A stretch of 64,000 nucleotides of DNA, from the NCBI RefSeq assembly GCF_010614725.1, contig NZ_JAAEHL010000005.1, forward strand, positions 310,001 to 374,000. The letters are read 5' to 3'. Shown piece by piece: positions 40,037 to 49,801 of the stretch. The first letter of the stretch is position 1; every line of letters starts with the position of its first letter. A program made the position numbers and the translations under genes. Below the pieces are notes generated by a model. The model was not told where the DNA came from. It made no database searches and saw only the letters and a list, made by a program, of their open reading frames with translations. The stretch comes from Flavobacterium ajazii. Its GTDB lineage: Bacteria; Bacteroidota; Bacteroidia; Flavobacteriales; Flavobacteriaceae.

Positions 40037-41917
40037 TTATTTCACTTCAAAAACGTTATTTGCAGGTTTTACATCAGCCATTAATCCGCTTGGATCAATG
40101 GTTATTTTTTTGATCGCTGTTTTGTTTTTGTCAATTGTAAAACTATAGTTTTGTTGCGCCCATGCCCAGTCATTCAAAACAGTTCTTTTCAGGTTTGAAT
40201 CTGGGTTTGGTTTAATGAAATTCATCATTCTTAACGGAATGTAGAAACTTTCAGAAGTTCCATCTGTATATTCAACTTTTAAATCAATTGGCATTGGCAT
40301 TCTTCCAATTCTTTCTAAAGTAACGGTTGTTTTTCCAGAATCATCAGCGACATCTTTGATGCCGTAATCAATTGTATTGGTTGTTTGCGCCCAGTCTGTC
40401 AAATACCAGTCCAACTCAGCTCCTGAAACTCTTTCAGCAGATCTTTTGATATCATTTGGTGTTGGGTGCTTGAATTTAAAATCGTTGAAATACCTTTTCA
40501 AAGTGATATCTACATTTTCTTTCCCAATTACATATTCTAATTGTGATAAAAAGATACTACCTTTTATATAAGATGAAATACTGTACGGACGGTTTTCATC
40601 ATAGCGATCTCCGTGAGTGGTCTGTGACTGTTCTTTACCGGAATTTACTAATTGATAATATGCCGCATAATTTCCTTTAAACGGATTTGCCACTTTTTTA
40701 TCTCCAGCCAATTCATTCAAAGCACTGTCTTCAATGTAAGTTGTAAAACCTTCATCCATCCAAGGGTGTTTTGACTCATTTGAAGCCAGAATATGCTGAA
40801 ACCACGAGTGACCCAATTCATGCGTAGCTGTTCCAAGAATTCCTTCAAGGGTTCCGTTTCCTAACATTAAAGTACACATTGCATACTCCATTCCGCCGTC
40901 TCCTCCCTGAATAAATGAATATTGTTTGTACGGATATTGCCCTACTCTATGGTTGTAATAATCCATCACTTTTACCATTAAAGGCTCTAACTGTTTCCAG
41001 TTTTCGGTTGTTTTTGGATTGTTTTTGTAGAAGAAATGTAAATCAACATCGTTTGGTCCTTTAACAATATCGTGGGTGTATTCCTTGTCCGCTGCCCATG
41101 TAAAATCATGTACATTTGGCGCAATAAAATGCCATGTAAGTGTTTTCGTTTTTTTAGGATAGACAACTGTCACACCTGCATCTTCATAACCGTGACCAAT
41201 TGAATTTTTATCCTGAAGATATCCCGACCCTCCAATAGTGTAATCTTTATCGATTGTAATTTTTACATCAAAATTACCCCAAACACCATGAAATTCTCTT
41301 GCGATGTAAGGATCTGCATGCCAGCCTTCAAAATCAAATTCGGCCAATTTTGGATACCATTGTGACATTGAGAGTTCTACTCCTTCAGAATTATTCCTTC
41401 CTGAACGACGAACCTGAACCGGAACCTGTCCGTCAAAATCTAATGTGAAAACCGATTTAGAATTCGGTAAAATTGGTTTAGCCAAAGTGACTTCTAAAAT
41501 AGTCCCTGAAACCCTTGTCTGAGCTACAGTACCATCTTGTTTGAAGTTTGTAATTTTTAAGAATCCTATTTCGTTTGGTTTCAAAGATTCGATACGGCTT
41601 TGTTTTACCTCTTTACCATCAGCTCCTTTAACCTTGGTTACCATTCTTCCGTCAGGATCTTTTATAAAATGAAGGCGGGCATCCATTTCACTTCCCGGCT
41701 GAAAAGCATTTGGAAACAAGTGATAAAATACTTTTCGTAGAGTATCAGGAGAATTATTCGTATAAACCAACTCTTGTTTTCCTTTGTACTGATAGTTTTT
41801 TACATCCATCGAAACCTCCATTTTATAATCGGCGTGTTGTTGCCAATATGGAGCGTTTTGCGCAAAAGTTGTGTTTAAACCAAAGCTCAAAAAAGAAAGT
41901 AAAATAATTTTTCGCAT
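40037..41917 (-). CDS. Secreted M1-family zinc aminopeptidase
   Basis: From the ATG at 41917 it has 626 residues with signal peptide MRKIILLSFLSFGLNTTFAQ; a 14-codon upstream in-frame start is rejected. The M1 active site is H366-E367-L-G-H370 ... E389 (TATHELGHSWFQ ... WMDEGFTTY), with a GAMEN-like GGMEYA at 341-346. The N-terminal beta domain and C-terminal region are of usual length. It probably trims oligopeptides in the periplasm or outside, acting after the S8 peptidase encoded just upstream (spacing 65 bp, same strand). Confidence 0.93.
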   Translation of the reverse strand: MRKIILLSFLSFGLNTTFAQNAPYWQQHADYKMEVSMDVKNYQYKGKQELVYTNNSPDTLRKVFYHLFPNAFQPGSEMDARLHFIKDPDGRMVTKVKGADGKEVKQSRIESLKPNEIGFLKITNFKQDGTVAQTRVSGTILEVTLAKPILPNSKSVFTLDFDGQVPVQVRRSGRNNSEGVELSMSQWYPKLAEFDFEGWHADPYIAREFHGVWGNFDVKITIDKDYTIGGSGYLQDKNSIGHGYEDAGVTVVYPKKTKTLTWHFIAPNVHDFTWAADKEYTHDIVKGPNDVDLHFFYKNNPKTTENWKQLEPLMVKVMDYYNHRVGQYPYKQYSFIQGGDGGMEYAMCTLMLGNGTLEGILGTATHELGHSWFQHILASNESKHPWMDEGFTTYIEDSALNELAGDKKVANPFKGNYAAYYQLVNSGKEQSQTTHGDRYDENRPYSISSYIKGSIFLSQLEYVIGKENVDITLKRYFNDFKFKHPTPNDIKRSAERVSGAELDWYLTDWAQTTNTIDYGIKDVADDSGKTTVTLERIGRMPMPIDLKVEYTDGTSESFYIPLRMMNFIKPNPDSNLKRTVLNDWAWAQQNYSFTIDKNKTAIKKITIDPSGLMADVKPANNVFEVK

Positions 41918-41982
41918 ATTTATATGTAATAGAAAATGGAAGAGCGTTGGCCCTTCCATTAAATTAATAGTCTATATTATGT

Positions 41983-43599
41983 TTATTTTTTAGACATTTT
42001 TTCTGCCAATAGCAAAGCATTATAAGCGTTTACCATTTTAGCCGTTTTAGATGATTCTGATGCCGGTTTAACCTCATTATTCTCTCCTAAAGCCACATTT
42101 GCCGGAAGTGAAACACCTGAATCCATCAAAATCTGTTTTACTTGTGAAGCCTTTAATTTTGGGTAATAAGAACGAATCAAAGTTGCAACTCCTGCAGCAT
42201 TTGGAGACGCCATTGAAGTTCCTTGTAAATACTTGTATTTATTATTAGGTATTGTTGCGTAAATTTCTTCACCGGGAGCAAAAACATCTACATTTATTTT
42301 TCCGAAGTTAGAGAAATCAGCGATTACAGCCTCTCCATATACCTTATTAATTGCTCCGATTGTGATAACGTTATCCGCAAATTCTTTTACGTTGTCCTGA
42401 GAATCGTTTGGATAATTAATGTTTTGTTTCTCATCGATATTGTAACCGTCATTTCCAGCTGCGTGAACAATCAACACGTCTTTTTTTGCTGCATATTTAA
42501 TGGCATCGTAAACCCATTGTTTGTGCGGTGAAAAGCTTTTTCCGAAACTTCCGTTGATTACTTTAGCTCCGTTATCAACAGCATAGCGAATTGCCAAAGC
42601 AATGTCTTTATCATATTCATCTCCGTCCGGAACGGCTCTTACTGTCAAAATCTCTACATTATTTGCCACTCCGTCTCCGCCTAAATTATTACCGCGAACC
42701 TGTGCAATGATTCCCGCAACGTGAGTCCCGTGTAATGCTTTTTCTTTGTCCGGCCCAAATACAATATTGTTTCCGTATTTAGTGCTTTTGATATCCTCTG
42801 CATTATCGCCTAAAACTTTTCTTCCGTCAAAATCTTTGTTTAAATTGAAATTCAATTCATTATAAACATGTTCTCTGTAGTCTTCTAACTCAGTTTCCGG
42901 ATTAAATGTTGGTCCTGCATTTGTAAAAATCTGAGTCATTACCATTTTACTTCTGGCTACTTTTGGGTCCGTAGAAGTAATGGTATTCAAATCTTCGCTT
43001 TTATATTCCTTTTTATTTAAAGCCGTTTGAATGGTTTTGTGCACATCCAGTAAAAAATCAACTTGTTCTTTGTCTTTTAGAGCTTTGTTGTATTTTTCAG
43101 TATATTGTGCTAAAGCTTGTTTGTATTGCTCGGAACCGTCATCGCCTTTTTTAACAATACGGGTCATCTCAAGGTTTTCATCGACAACATCTCCAAGGAA
43201 ATTCCATCCGTGAATATCATCAATGTAACCATTTTTATCATCATCAATTCCGTTACCCGGGATTTCCTTTGGATTAGTCCAAATCACTCCTTGTAAATCT
43301 TCGTGTTCGATATCAACACCAGAATCTACAACCCCGACAATTACTTTTTTACCTGTTTTTCCTTGAAGTAATTCAGCATAAGCTTTGTCTACACTCATTC
43401 CCGGAATAGAATCCTTAATCAGGTCCAGATGCGACCATCTTTTCAGTTCATTTTCAGTAACCGGCGCTTTTTTAATAATAGCCAAAGGAGCCGTAATAGC
43501 CGTTTTAGGTGTAGAAACCTGCGCTTGTGTAGTAGCGCTAAAACCTGCCAGAACAAGCAATGCAAAAGCAGATAAACAATTCGATTTTGTATGATTCAT
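41983..43599 (-). CDS. Secreted S8 subtilisin-family serine peptidase
   Basis: 538 residues; signal peptide MNHTKSNCLSAFALLVLAGFSATTQAQ. Catalytic triad D92 (VVDSGVDIEHED), H290 (HGTHVAGI) and S461 (GTSMASPNAAG), oxyanion N382 (AAGND). The D92-H290 distance is nearly 200 residues instead of ~30, because of a helical, charged insertion (residues ~130-280) as in some Bacteroidota subtilases. No T9SS sorting domain is seen at the C-terminus. It is followed by the M1 aminopeptidase, together a secreted protein-degrading pair. Confidence 0.93.
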   Translation of the reverse strand: MNHTKSNCLSAFALLVLAGFSATTQAQVSTPKTAITAPLAIIKKAPVTENELKRWSHLDLIKDSIPGMSVDKAYAELLQGKTGKKVIVGVVDSGVDIEHEDLQGVIWTNPKEIPGNGIDDDKNGYIDDIHGWNFLGDVVDENLEMTRIVKKGDDGSEQYKQALAQYTEKYNKALKDKEQVDFLLDVHKTIQTALNKKEYKSEDLNTITSTDPKVARSKMVMTQIFTNAGPTFNPETELEDYREHVYNELNFNLNKDFDGRKVLGDNAEDIKSTKYGNNIVFGPDKEKALHGTHVAGIIAQVRGNNLGGDGVANNVEILTVRAVPDGDEYDKDIALAIRYAVDNGAKVINGSFGKSFSPHKQWVYDAIKYAAKKDVLIVHAAGNDGYNIDEKQNINYPNDSQDNVKEFADNVITIGAINKVYGEAVIADFSNFGKINVDVFAPGEEIYATIPNNKYKYLQGTSMASPNAAGVATLIRSYYPKLKASQVKQILMDSGVSLPANVALGENNEVKPASESSKTAKMVNAYNALLLAEKMSKK

Positions 43600-43823
43600 G
43601 TATATAATTCTAATGAAAGTTAAAGATGGGACTAAATTATGATATTTTGTTACAAAAAACTAACCGTTAACACTGTGTTATGAAATTTTATCTTTTAAAG
43701 TTTTCTCAACAACAACAAAATTAAATTCATACATACTAGTTTCTACTTGTGACCTAACATTTGATAAACAGGAAAATCGCTAATATTTTGTATCATTGCA
43801 CTCTCAAATACTAAATTGAATTT

Positions 43824-46007
43824 ATGAAAACAAAACTACTCTTGATGCTGTTACTGGCAAATTTTTGTATTTATGCACAATCTTCAAATATCCCTGATTA
43901 TGTTCCTCTGAATGGACTTCTTGCATATTATCCTTTCAATGGAAATGCCAATGATATCAGCGGAAATGATTCTCATGGAATTGCTACAAATGTTGAACCA
44001 ACCCAAGATAGATTTGGACAACGCAGGAGTGCCTACTTTTTCAATGGAATAAGCAGCAATATAGAGGCTGATGTGAAAAACTATCCTCTAAAAGGCGGTT
44101 CAAGAACTATTACTGGATGGTTTCAGGCTGATATCCCATCTGTATCAGAAGAACTAGATTTTTGTCTTTTGAACTATGGAAATGTATCTGACCCGAATTA
44201 TTGGTTTAAAATCAGTTTTTATCGCAAAGGATATTTAGACATACAATTTGACTCAAAAACTTTTTCATCACAGGACGATTATTTTAACAATGAATGGACA
44301 TTTTTTGCAATGGTCTTTGATGACCCAACGAACACCTTTTCATTGTATATAAATAATCAATTAAAGTTAAGTGGATCTGCTGATTTGTACACTAATGGGT
44401 TTGGAAATCTTTTTAGAATAGGAAAGAATAAATCAAATAATTTCTTTGAAGGCTCTATAGACGATATCGGAATCTGGAACCGTACTTTAACACCACAGGA
44501 AATTTCTACATTATACAATGCTCCAAAACCAATCTTGTATACACTAATCCCTGATATTAATTTTGAAAACAAATTAATTGAGCTTGGACTTGATGAGGGC
44601 ACTCCAGACGGAAAAGTTCTAAAGGAAAATATCGTATCTGAAATATCTTTGCGACTTTCATCAAGTAATATTTCTGATTTAACAGGAATTGAAGATTTTG
44701 AAGATTTGAAGTATTTAGATTGCACAAATAATAACCTAACTACTATTAATCTAACTAAAAATGATTCTTTGAGAGAGTTAAATTGTGCTAATAACAAAAT
44801 TTCATTATTAAATTTAGAAAAGAACCTAAAATTAGGCAATCTCCTTATATCAGATAACAAGTTATCAAGTCTCAATTTAACCAAAAATGATTCTATACAT
44901 GCAATACATGCAGAGAGAAATATTTTAACTACTTTAAATGTCTCTAAAAATAAAAAATTAATTTACCTTAACGTTTCATACAACAAACTTTCTACATTAG
45001 ATATTTCTGAAAACACATTGCTTGAAATTCTTAATGTAAGCTCAAATAACCTGACAAGTTTAAATCTTAAAAATGGTAATAATTTACTTTTAGGAAATTC
45101 AGTAAATTTTACAGAAAACCCAAATCTGGGTTGTATTCAGGTTGACGATACGGAATACTCTAATACTAATTGGCTCGCCTTTAAAGATGCAACTGCAACT
45201 TTTAATATCAACTGCTCCGTAGAATATATCGCATTAAAAGACAGCAACTTTGAACAAAAATTAATTGATTTAGGAATTGATACCGACGGTTTAAACGGAA
45301 AAATTTCCACTTCAGACATAAGTTCTATTACATCTTTAGATCTATCAAACAGCAACATAACGGATTTATCGGGAATTGAAAATTTCACTTCATTAGCCAA
45401 TTTAGATTGCAGTAACAATCAATTAACAAATTTGGATCTTACTAAGAACATTCTTCTGGAAACACTGAATGCTTCTTCCAATCAGCTTACATCATTGGAT
45501 TTGTCTAAAAACAATAAACTTACTGTTGTATATGTTGTATCAAATCCACTTGTATTTTTGAATCTGCAAAATGGGAATAATAAAAACATGATTATTCTCA
45601 ATGTAACTGGGAAAAAATCTGTAAGTACCATTGCAACCTCTTTCCTTGGCCTTAATCAGCTTTCTTGTGTAAAAGTAGATGATGTATCTTTTTCAAATAC
45701 TAACTGGTCAAAAATTAAGGAAACTTCAACTATTTATTCTTCAACTTGTTCTTTGGGTATTGAAGATTCTGTTTTCGATAATATTGCTTTATATCCAAAC
45801 CCAACTAAAGACGAAGTTACCATTAACAATATTACATTAGAAAAAATAACTATCTATAATGTATTAGGACAATTGGTAAAATCTTTCACTTTAAACCCTG
45901 GCACTACAAATAACACAATCAGTTTATCAGGATTACCAAAAGGAGTTTATTTTTTATACTTAATAAATAAGGATGCTTCTACTGTTAAAAAAGTAATAGT
46001 GGAATAG
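43824..46007 (+). CDS. T9SS cargo with LamG and leucine-rich repeats
   Basis: 727 residues. Order: signal peptide (MKTKLLLMLLLANFCIYAQ), LamG/concanavalin-like domain (LLAYYPFNGNANDISGNDSH to WNRTLTPQEI, residues ~30-235), two leucine-rich blocks each opened by a PDINFENKLIELGLD-type cap (residues ~240-450 and ~470-620), and a T9SS type A sorting domain (IALYPNPTKDEVTIN ... KKVIVE). A surface or secreted binding protein. Its LRR block is paralogous to the gene at 47391. Confidence 0.92.
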   Translation: MKTKLLLMLLLANFCIYAQSSNIPDYVPLNGLLAYYPFNGNANDISGNDSHGIATNVEPTQDRFGQRRSAYFFNGISSNIEADVKNYPLKGGSRTITGWFQADIPSVSEELDFCLLNYGNVSDPNYWFKISFYRKGYLDIQFDSKTFSSQDDYFNNEWTFFAMVFDDPTNTFSLYINNQLKLSGSADLYTNGFGNLFRIGKNKSNNFFEGSIDDIGIWNRTLTPQEISTLYNAPKPILYTLIPDINFENKLIELGLDEGTPDGKVLKENIVSEISLRLSSSNISDLTGIEDFEDLKYLDCTNNNLTTINLTKNDSLRELNCANNKISLLNLEKNLKLGNLLISDNKLSSLNLTKNDSIHAIHAERNILTTLNVSKNKKLIYLNVSYNKLSTLDISENTLLEILNVSSNNLTSLNLKNGNNLLLGNSVNFTENPNLGCIQVDDTEYSNTNWLAFKDATATFNINCSVEYIALKDSNFEQKLIDLGIDTDGLNGKISTSDISSITSLDLSNSNITDLSGIENFTSLANLDCSNNQLTNLDLTKNILLETLNASSNQLTSLDLSKNNKLTVVYVVSNPLVFLNLQNGNNKNMIILNVTGKKSVSTIATSFLGLNQLSCVKVDDVSFSNTNWSKIKETSTIYSSTCSLGIEDSVFDNIALYPNPTKDEVTINNITLEKITIYNVLGQLVKSFTLNPGTTNNTISLSGLPKGVYFLYLINKDASTVKKVIVE

Positions 46008-46026
46008 TTTTACAATTCATAAAACC

Positions 46027-46067
46027 AAAAAATCCCGTTTTCAAATAATGAAAACGGGATTTTTTTT
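46027..46067 (+). terminator. Terminator of the LamG-LRR gene
   Basis: AAAAAATCCCGTTTTCA pairs with TGAAAACGGGATTTTTT. Confidence 0.92.
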
Positions 46068-46143
46068 ATGAATCTGTTTTTCCTGTAAAAATTATCGCTA
46101 ACTTTATTCTTACAAGCTGAAAACCAAAGAAATAAAACTATAT

Positions 46144-47220
46144 ATGAATAAAATTAGCCTTTTATTTTTTATTTTATTTTTTCTTAAAATCAGTGCGCAA
46201 ACACCTGACTCCTTGGCACTCAAAAACAACCAAATACCCAAAGCGGTTTATGAACATACAACTGATACATTAGTCCTCAAAAACGATGATGTTATAATTG
46301 GAGAAATAAAAATAATGAACAAAGGCGTTCTTCAGATAGAAACAGATTACAGCAAGGACGATTTTAAACTGGAATGGAAAGAACTAAAGTATATTTCTTC
46401 TAAAAAAGTCCATATTATAAGTCTGAACTCAGGGGTTTTATTAAACGGAATCCTTTCAAAAAGTAAAACTCCCAATAAATGTCAGATTACCAATGTTGAC
46501 AGTAAAACCAAATTTGAAGTAAAACTCAGTGAAATTGTTTATATCAAACCGGTTAATGACAGTTTTTGGGACAGACTTGACGCCAGTTTTGATGCTGGAA
46601 TAAAACTGACCAAAGCACAAAACCTACAGCAATTAACTGTAAATGTAAATTTAGGCTACACGGCAAAAAGATGGTATGGGACGGCAACATACAAACAAAT
46701 TCAATCTGTGCAGGATGACAGCGACCCTATCCGAAGAATTGATACTGACTTAAGCTACATACACCTGCTGCCCAGGGATTATTTTATTCCTTTATCAATC
46801 ACTACTTTATCCAATACAGAACAGGATATTGATTTGCGTATTATTTCAAAAGCAGGTTACGGAAAATATCTTATGCACAGCAACAAAAAATATTGGGGTG
46901 TTGCAGCAGGATTGTCATTTAATCATGAACGTTATATTGATACCAACGAACCTAATAAAAGTTTAGAGCTATTTTTGGGAACCGATTTGAATTTATACGA
47001 TATTGGTGATTTTAGCATTCAGTCGAAAGTAACCGTTTTTCCAAGTCTAACCGAAAACAAAAGGGTCAGAACGGATTTTAACTTAGATACAAAATATGAC
47101 CTTCCTTTAGATTTTTTCATCAAGCTTTCGTTTGTTTACAATTATGATAACAAACCGAAAGAAGGTGCCGCAAAAGATGATTATGTTTTTCAGACCACTT
47201 TTGGCTGGAAACTGGATTAA
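46144..47220 (+). CDS. DUF481 family outer-membrane protein
   Basis: 358 residues. Signal peptide MNKISLLFFILFFLKISAQ; residues ~40-150 carry two repeats of a small beta module (LKNDDVIIGEIKIMNKGVLQIETDYS; LNSGVLLNGILSK); the rest (SFDAGIKLTKAQN ... FGWKLD) is a DUF481/YdiY-type barrel. Function unknown; such proteins are often acid- or salt-induced elsewhere. Confidence 0.88.
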   Translation: MNKISLLFFILFFLKISAQTPDSLALKNNQIPKAVYEHTTDTLVLKNDDVIIGEIKIMNKGVLQIETDYSKDDFKLEWKELKYISSKKVHIISLNSGVLLNGILSKSKTPNKCQITNVDSKTKFEVKLSEIVYIKPVNDSFWDRLDASFDAGIKLTKAQNLQQLTVNVNLGYTAKRWYGTATYKQIQSVQDDSDPIRRIDTDLSYIHLLPRDYFIPLSITTLSNTEQDIDLRIISKAGYGKYLMHSNKKYWGVAAGLSFNHERYIDTNEPNKSLELFLGTDLNLYDIGDFSIQSKVTVFPSLTENKRVRTDFNLDTKYDLPLDFFIKLSFVYNYDNKPKEGAAKDDYVFQTTFGWKLD

Positions 47221-47356
47221 AAAATTCTTTTTTACCAAACCCATTCCCTCAAATTTCTGACTTCCCCAAGAATTTTTACCAACATAAATTAACAAAAAGA
47301 GCTTATTATTATTTTTTATTTTTTGTGAAATTATTAGGAAAATATTCATTATTTGA

Positions 47357-47364
47357 TACATTTG
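47357..47364 (+). promoter_or_regulatory. -7 element (TACATTTG) for the LRR gene
   Basis: TACATTTG fits TAnnTTTG, 26 bp before the ATG at 47391. Confidence 0.5.
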
Positions 47365-47390
47365 CATCACCTAAAAAAATCTTTTAACCT

Positions 47391-48758
47391 ATGAAAATAA
47401 AATTACTTTCGTTGTTTTTTTTAACAAGTTTATCTTGCTTAGCCCAATACACCAGCATCCCCGATATTAATTTTGAAAATAAGCTAATTGCTCTTGGCAT
47501 TGATTCCGGAACACCTGATAGCCAAGTATTAACCAGTAATATTGATAAATTAACTTCCCTTGATATTTCAAATAGTTCTATTTCTGACTTGACAGGTATT
47601 CAGGGATTTGTGTCTTTAACAAACTTAATTTGCAATAATAACCAGTTAACCACATTAGATCTTTCGCAAAACACGGCTTTGAAATATCTATATTGTCATT
47701 ATAATTCATTGACGGCTTTAAATCTTTCTAACAATACAGCTTTAAAATATTTATATTGCAGATCAAACCAATTAACATCATTAAATCTTTCTAACAATAC
47801 AGCTTTAGAAAATTTAGATTGTCAATCTAACTCATTCACGGCATTAAATCTTTCTGAAAACATCGCCTTGACGGATTTAAATTGTAGCCTTAACTTATTG
47901 ACAACATTAAACGTTACTAAAAATATCGCTTTGAAAAATTTAACTTGCGATAATAATCAATTAGCAACATTAGATGTGTCTGAAAATACCGCTTTAGAAG
48001 TTTTAATTTGCCTTAACAACCAGTTAGCAACATTAGATCTTGCTAAAAATATCGCTTTAATACAATTAACCTGCTATTCAAATCCATTAGCATCATTAAA
48101 TCTTTCTAAAAATACTGCCTTGGTCTATTTACAGTGTCATTCCAGTCCGTTGACGACATTAGATCTTTCTATGAATACTGCGCTGCAACTTTTATATTGC
48201 CATTCCAGTTCATTTACGACATTAGATCTTTCTAAAAACATCGCTCTGAAAAGTTTAGATTGCCACTCTAACTCATTGACTACATTAGATCTTTCTAAAA
48301 ATACTGCTTTAACATATCTACACTGTTATTCTAACCAATTAACAAATCTTAATTTAAAAAACGGAAACAATGCTATTTTAACAAATATAAATTTTACCTC
48401 GAATGCTAATTTAAGTTGTATTCAGGTAGACGATGTTTCTTATTCAAATACTAACTGGACTAATAAAGATGCTGCATCAACTTACAGCTTAAGTTGTGCG
48501 GCCTTAGGAGTAACAGAAACAGCTTTAAATAAAATAGCCCTTTATCCTAACCCTACTAAAGGAGAATTGCATATTGACAATAGTTCACTTGAAAAAGCAA
48601 CGGTGTATGATACACTTGGAAAACTAATAAAAACAACAAAATTTGCTAATGGTTCAAATAACAACACTATTAATCTAACCGGATTCCGAAGTGGTACTTA
48701 TTATATTTATTTGGAAAACGAAGGAACAACTATAGTAAAAAAAATTATAGTTGAATAA
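47391..48758 (+). CDS. T9SS cargo, leucine-rich-repeat protein
   Basis: 455 residues: signal peptide (MKIKLLSLFFLTSLSCLAQ), cap PDINFENKLIALGIDSGTPD, about 11 LRRs of 21 residues (LSNNTALKYLYCRSNQLTSLN pattern), and a T9SS sorting domain (IALYPNPTKGELHIDN ... KKIIVE). The repeats are BspA-like with regular Cys positions (YC, QC, HC). The DNA is a 63-bp tandem array from ~47640 to ~48350, prone to copy-number change. Likely an adhesin or ligand binder. Confidence 0.92.
   Translation: MKIKLLSLFFLTSLSCLAQYTSIPDINFENKLIALGIDSGTPDSQVLTSNIDKLTSLDISNSSISDLTGIQGFVSLTNLICNNNQLTTLDLSQNTALKYLYCHYNSLTALNLSNNTALKYLYCRSNQLTSLNLSNNTALENLDCQSNSFTALNLSENIALTDLNCSLNLLTTLNVTKNIALKNLTCDNNQLATLDVSENTALEVLICLNNQLATLDLAKNIALIQLTCYSNPLASLNLSKNTALVYLQCHSSPLTTLDLSMNTALQLLYCHSSSFTTLDLSKNIALKSLDCHSNSLTTLDLSKNTALTYLHCYSNQLTNLNLKNGNNAILTNINFTSNANLSCIQVDDVSYSNTNWTNKDAASTYSLSCAALGVTETALNKIALYPNPTKGELHIDNSSLEKATVYDTLGKLIKTTKFANGSNNNTINLTGFRSGTYYIYLENEGTTIVKKIIVE
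47640..48350 (+). repeat. 63-bp tandem repeats inside the LRR gene
   Basis: Near-identical 63-bp units (TTAGATCTTTCTAAAAATAC-type blocks) correspond to one 21-residue LRR each. TCTTTCTAA(C/A)AATAC recurs at a fixed phase. The homogeneity suggests recent duplication or gene conversion. Confidence 0.8.
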
Positions 48759-48780
48759 ATATCGAAAACCAATATAAAAT

Positions 48781-48816
48781 CAAAACCCTGTTTTCATCTC
48801 AGAAAACAGGGTTTTG
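48781..48816. terminator. Bidirectional terminator
   Basis: CAAAACCCTGTTTTC pairs with GAAAACAGGGTTTTG between convergent genes. Confidence 0.9.
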
Positions 48817-48821
48817 ATGTT

Positions 48822-49679
48822 TTATAAGACATCCTCACAGGTAAAAACCTCTTTTAGCCTCACTCCTTTTTCAGTATGTTCTACCGTAATAATCTGGTTA
48901 TGGGCGTCATGTTCCAAAAACAAATAATAATTTTTATCGGCAGCAGCATTTAGCAATTTTGATTTCTCGGGCATTGTCAATAATGGTCTTGTATCATATC
49001 CCATAACGTACGGCAACGGAATATGTCCTGCAGTCGCTAATAAATCAGCACAAAAAACTATTGTTTTATCTTTATATTGAATATGTGGAATCATTTGCTT
49101 TTCGGTATGCCCATCAACATAGTAAATATCAAAACCTAATTCTTTTGAAAAACCAAAATCGCTTTCCGGTCTTTCTATAAAATTTAATTGTCCGCTTTCC
49201 TGCATCGGCAAAATATTCTCTGCCAAAAAAGAAGCTTTTTCACGTGCATTTGGTTTTGTTGCCCACTCCCAATGATTTTCATTAGTCCAGAATTTGGCGT
49301 TTTTAAAAGCGGGTTCGTATCCGGTTTTATCTGCATTCCATCGAATGCTTCCTCCACAATGGTCAAAATGAAGATGTGTCATAAAAACATCTGTTACATC
49401 ATCTCGGTGAAAACCATATTTGGCCAGCGATTTATCTATAGTATGAGAGCCCCAAAGCGAATAATATCCAAAAAATTTCTCCGATTGTTTATCGCCCATT
49501 CCAGTATCAATTAAAATCAGGCGGTTTCCATCTTCGATAAGCAAACAACGCGCTGCAATATCAATTAAATTATTAGCATCTGCAGGATTGGTCTTATTCC
49601 AGATTGTTTTGGGCACAACCCCAAACATAGCGCCTCCGTCTAATTTAAAATTTCCTGATTCTATTGGATAAAGTTTCAT
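48822..49679 (-). CDS. MBL-fold metallo-hydrolase, lactonase-like
   Basis: 285 residues, no signal peptide. Metal motif H102-L-H104-F-D106-H107 (MTHLHFDHCGG), then DGHTEKQMIPHI, VFCADLLATAGHI and a late LEHDAHN. This is the arrangement of quorum-quenching N-acyl-homoserine lactonases and related hydrolases. Substrate unknown; the neighbouring response-regulator operon is divergent, sharing a ~120-bp intergenic region. Confidence 0.87.
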   Translation of the reverse strand: MKLYPIESGNFKLDGGAMFGVVPKTIWNKTNPADANNLIDIAARCLLIEDGNRLILIDTGMGDKQSEKFFGYYSLWGSHTIDKSLAKYGFHRDDVTDVFMTHLHFDHCGGSIRWNADKTGYEPAFKNAKFWTNENHWEWATKPNAREKASFLAENILPMQESGQLNFIERPESDFGFSKELGFDIYYVDGHTEKQMIPHIQYKDKTIVFCADLLATAGHIPLPYVMGYDTRPLLTMPEKSKLLNAAADKNYYLFLEHDAHNQIITVEHTEKGVRLKEVFTCEDVL

Positions 49680-49735
49680 ATATATTGTATTAAATTCAAA
49701 ATCTAATGCAATTTAATGGTTTAGGTTTTATTTAC

Positions 49736-49751
49736 TACGCTTATTTGCGTA
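49736..49751. promoter_or_regulatory. TACGC-N6-GCGTA site, copy 1 (NarL-like 7-2-7 inverted repeat)
   Basis: Reads as heptamers TACGCTT, 2 bp, TTGCGTA. It lies between the divergent MBL gene and response regulator, 50 bp before the regulator ATG. Copies 2 and 3 are at 52220 and 52326. Confidence 0.6.
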
Positions 49752-49801
49752 TTTTAGGAGAGTTTAATTATTTTTAATATTGCCTGATAAGAATAAGCAA
49801 A

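Noticed and set aside
44357..44884. 175-codon ORF opposite the LamG-LRR gene
   Set aside because: Mirror of the repetitive LRR coding strand.
47640..48350. Possible CRISPR array
   Set aside because: Contiguous in-frame 63-bp repeats with no spacers, inside an LRR coding sequence.
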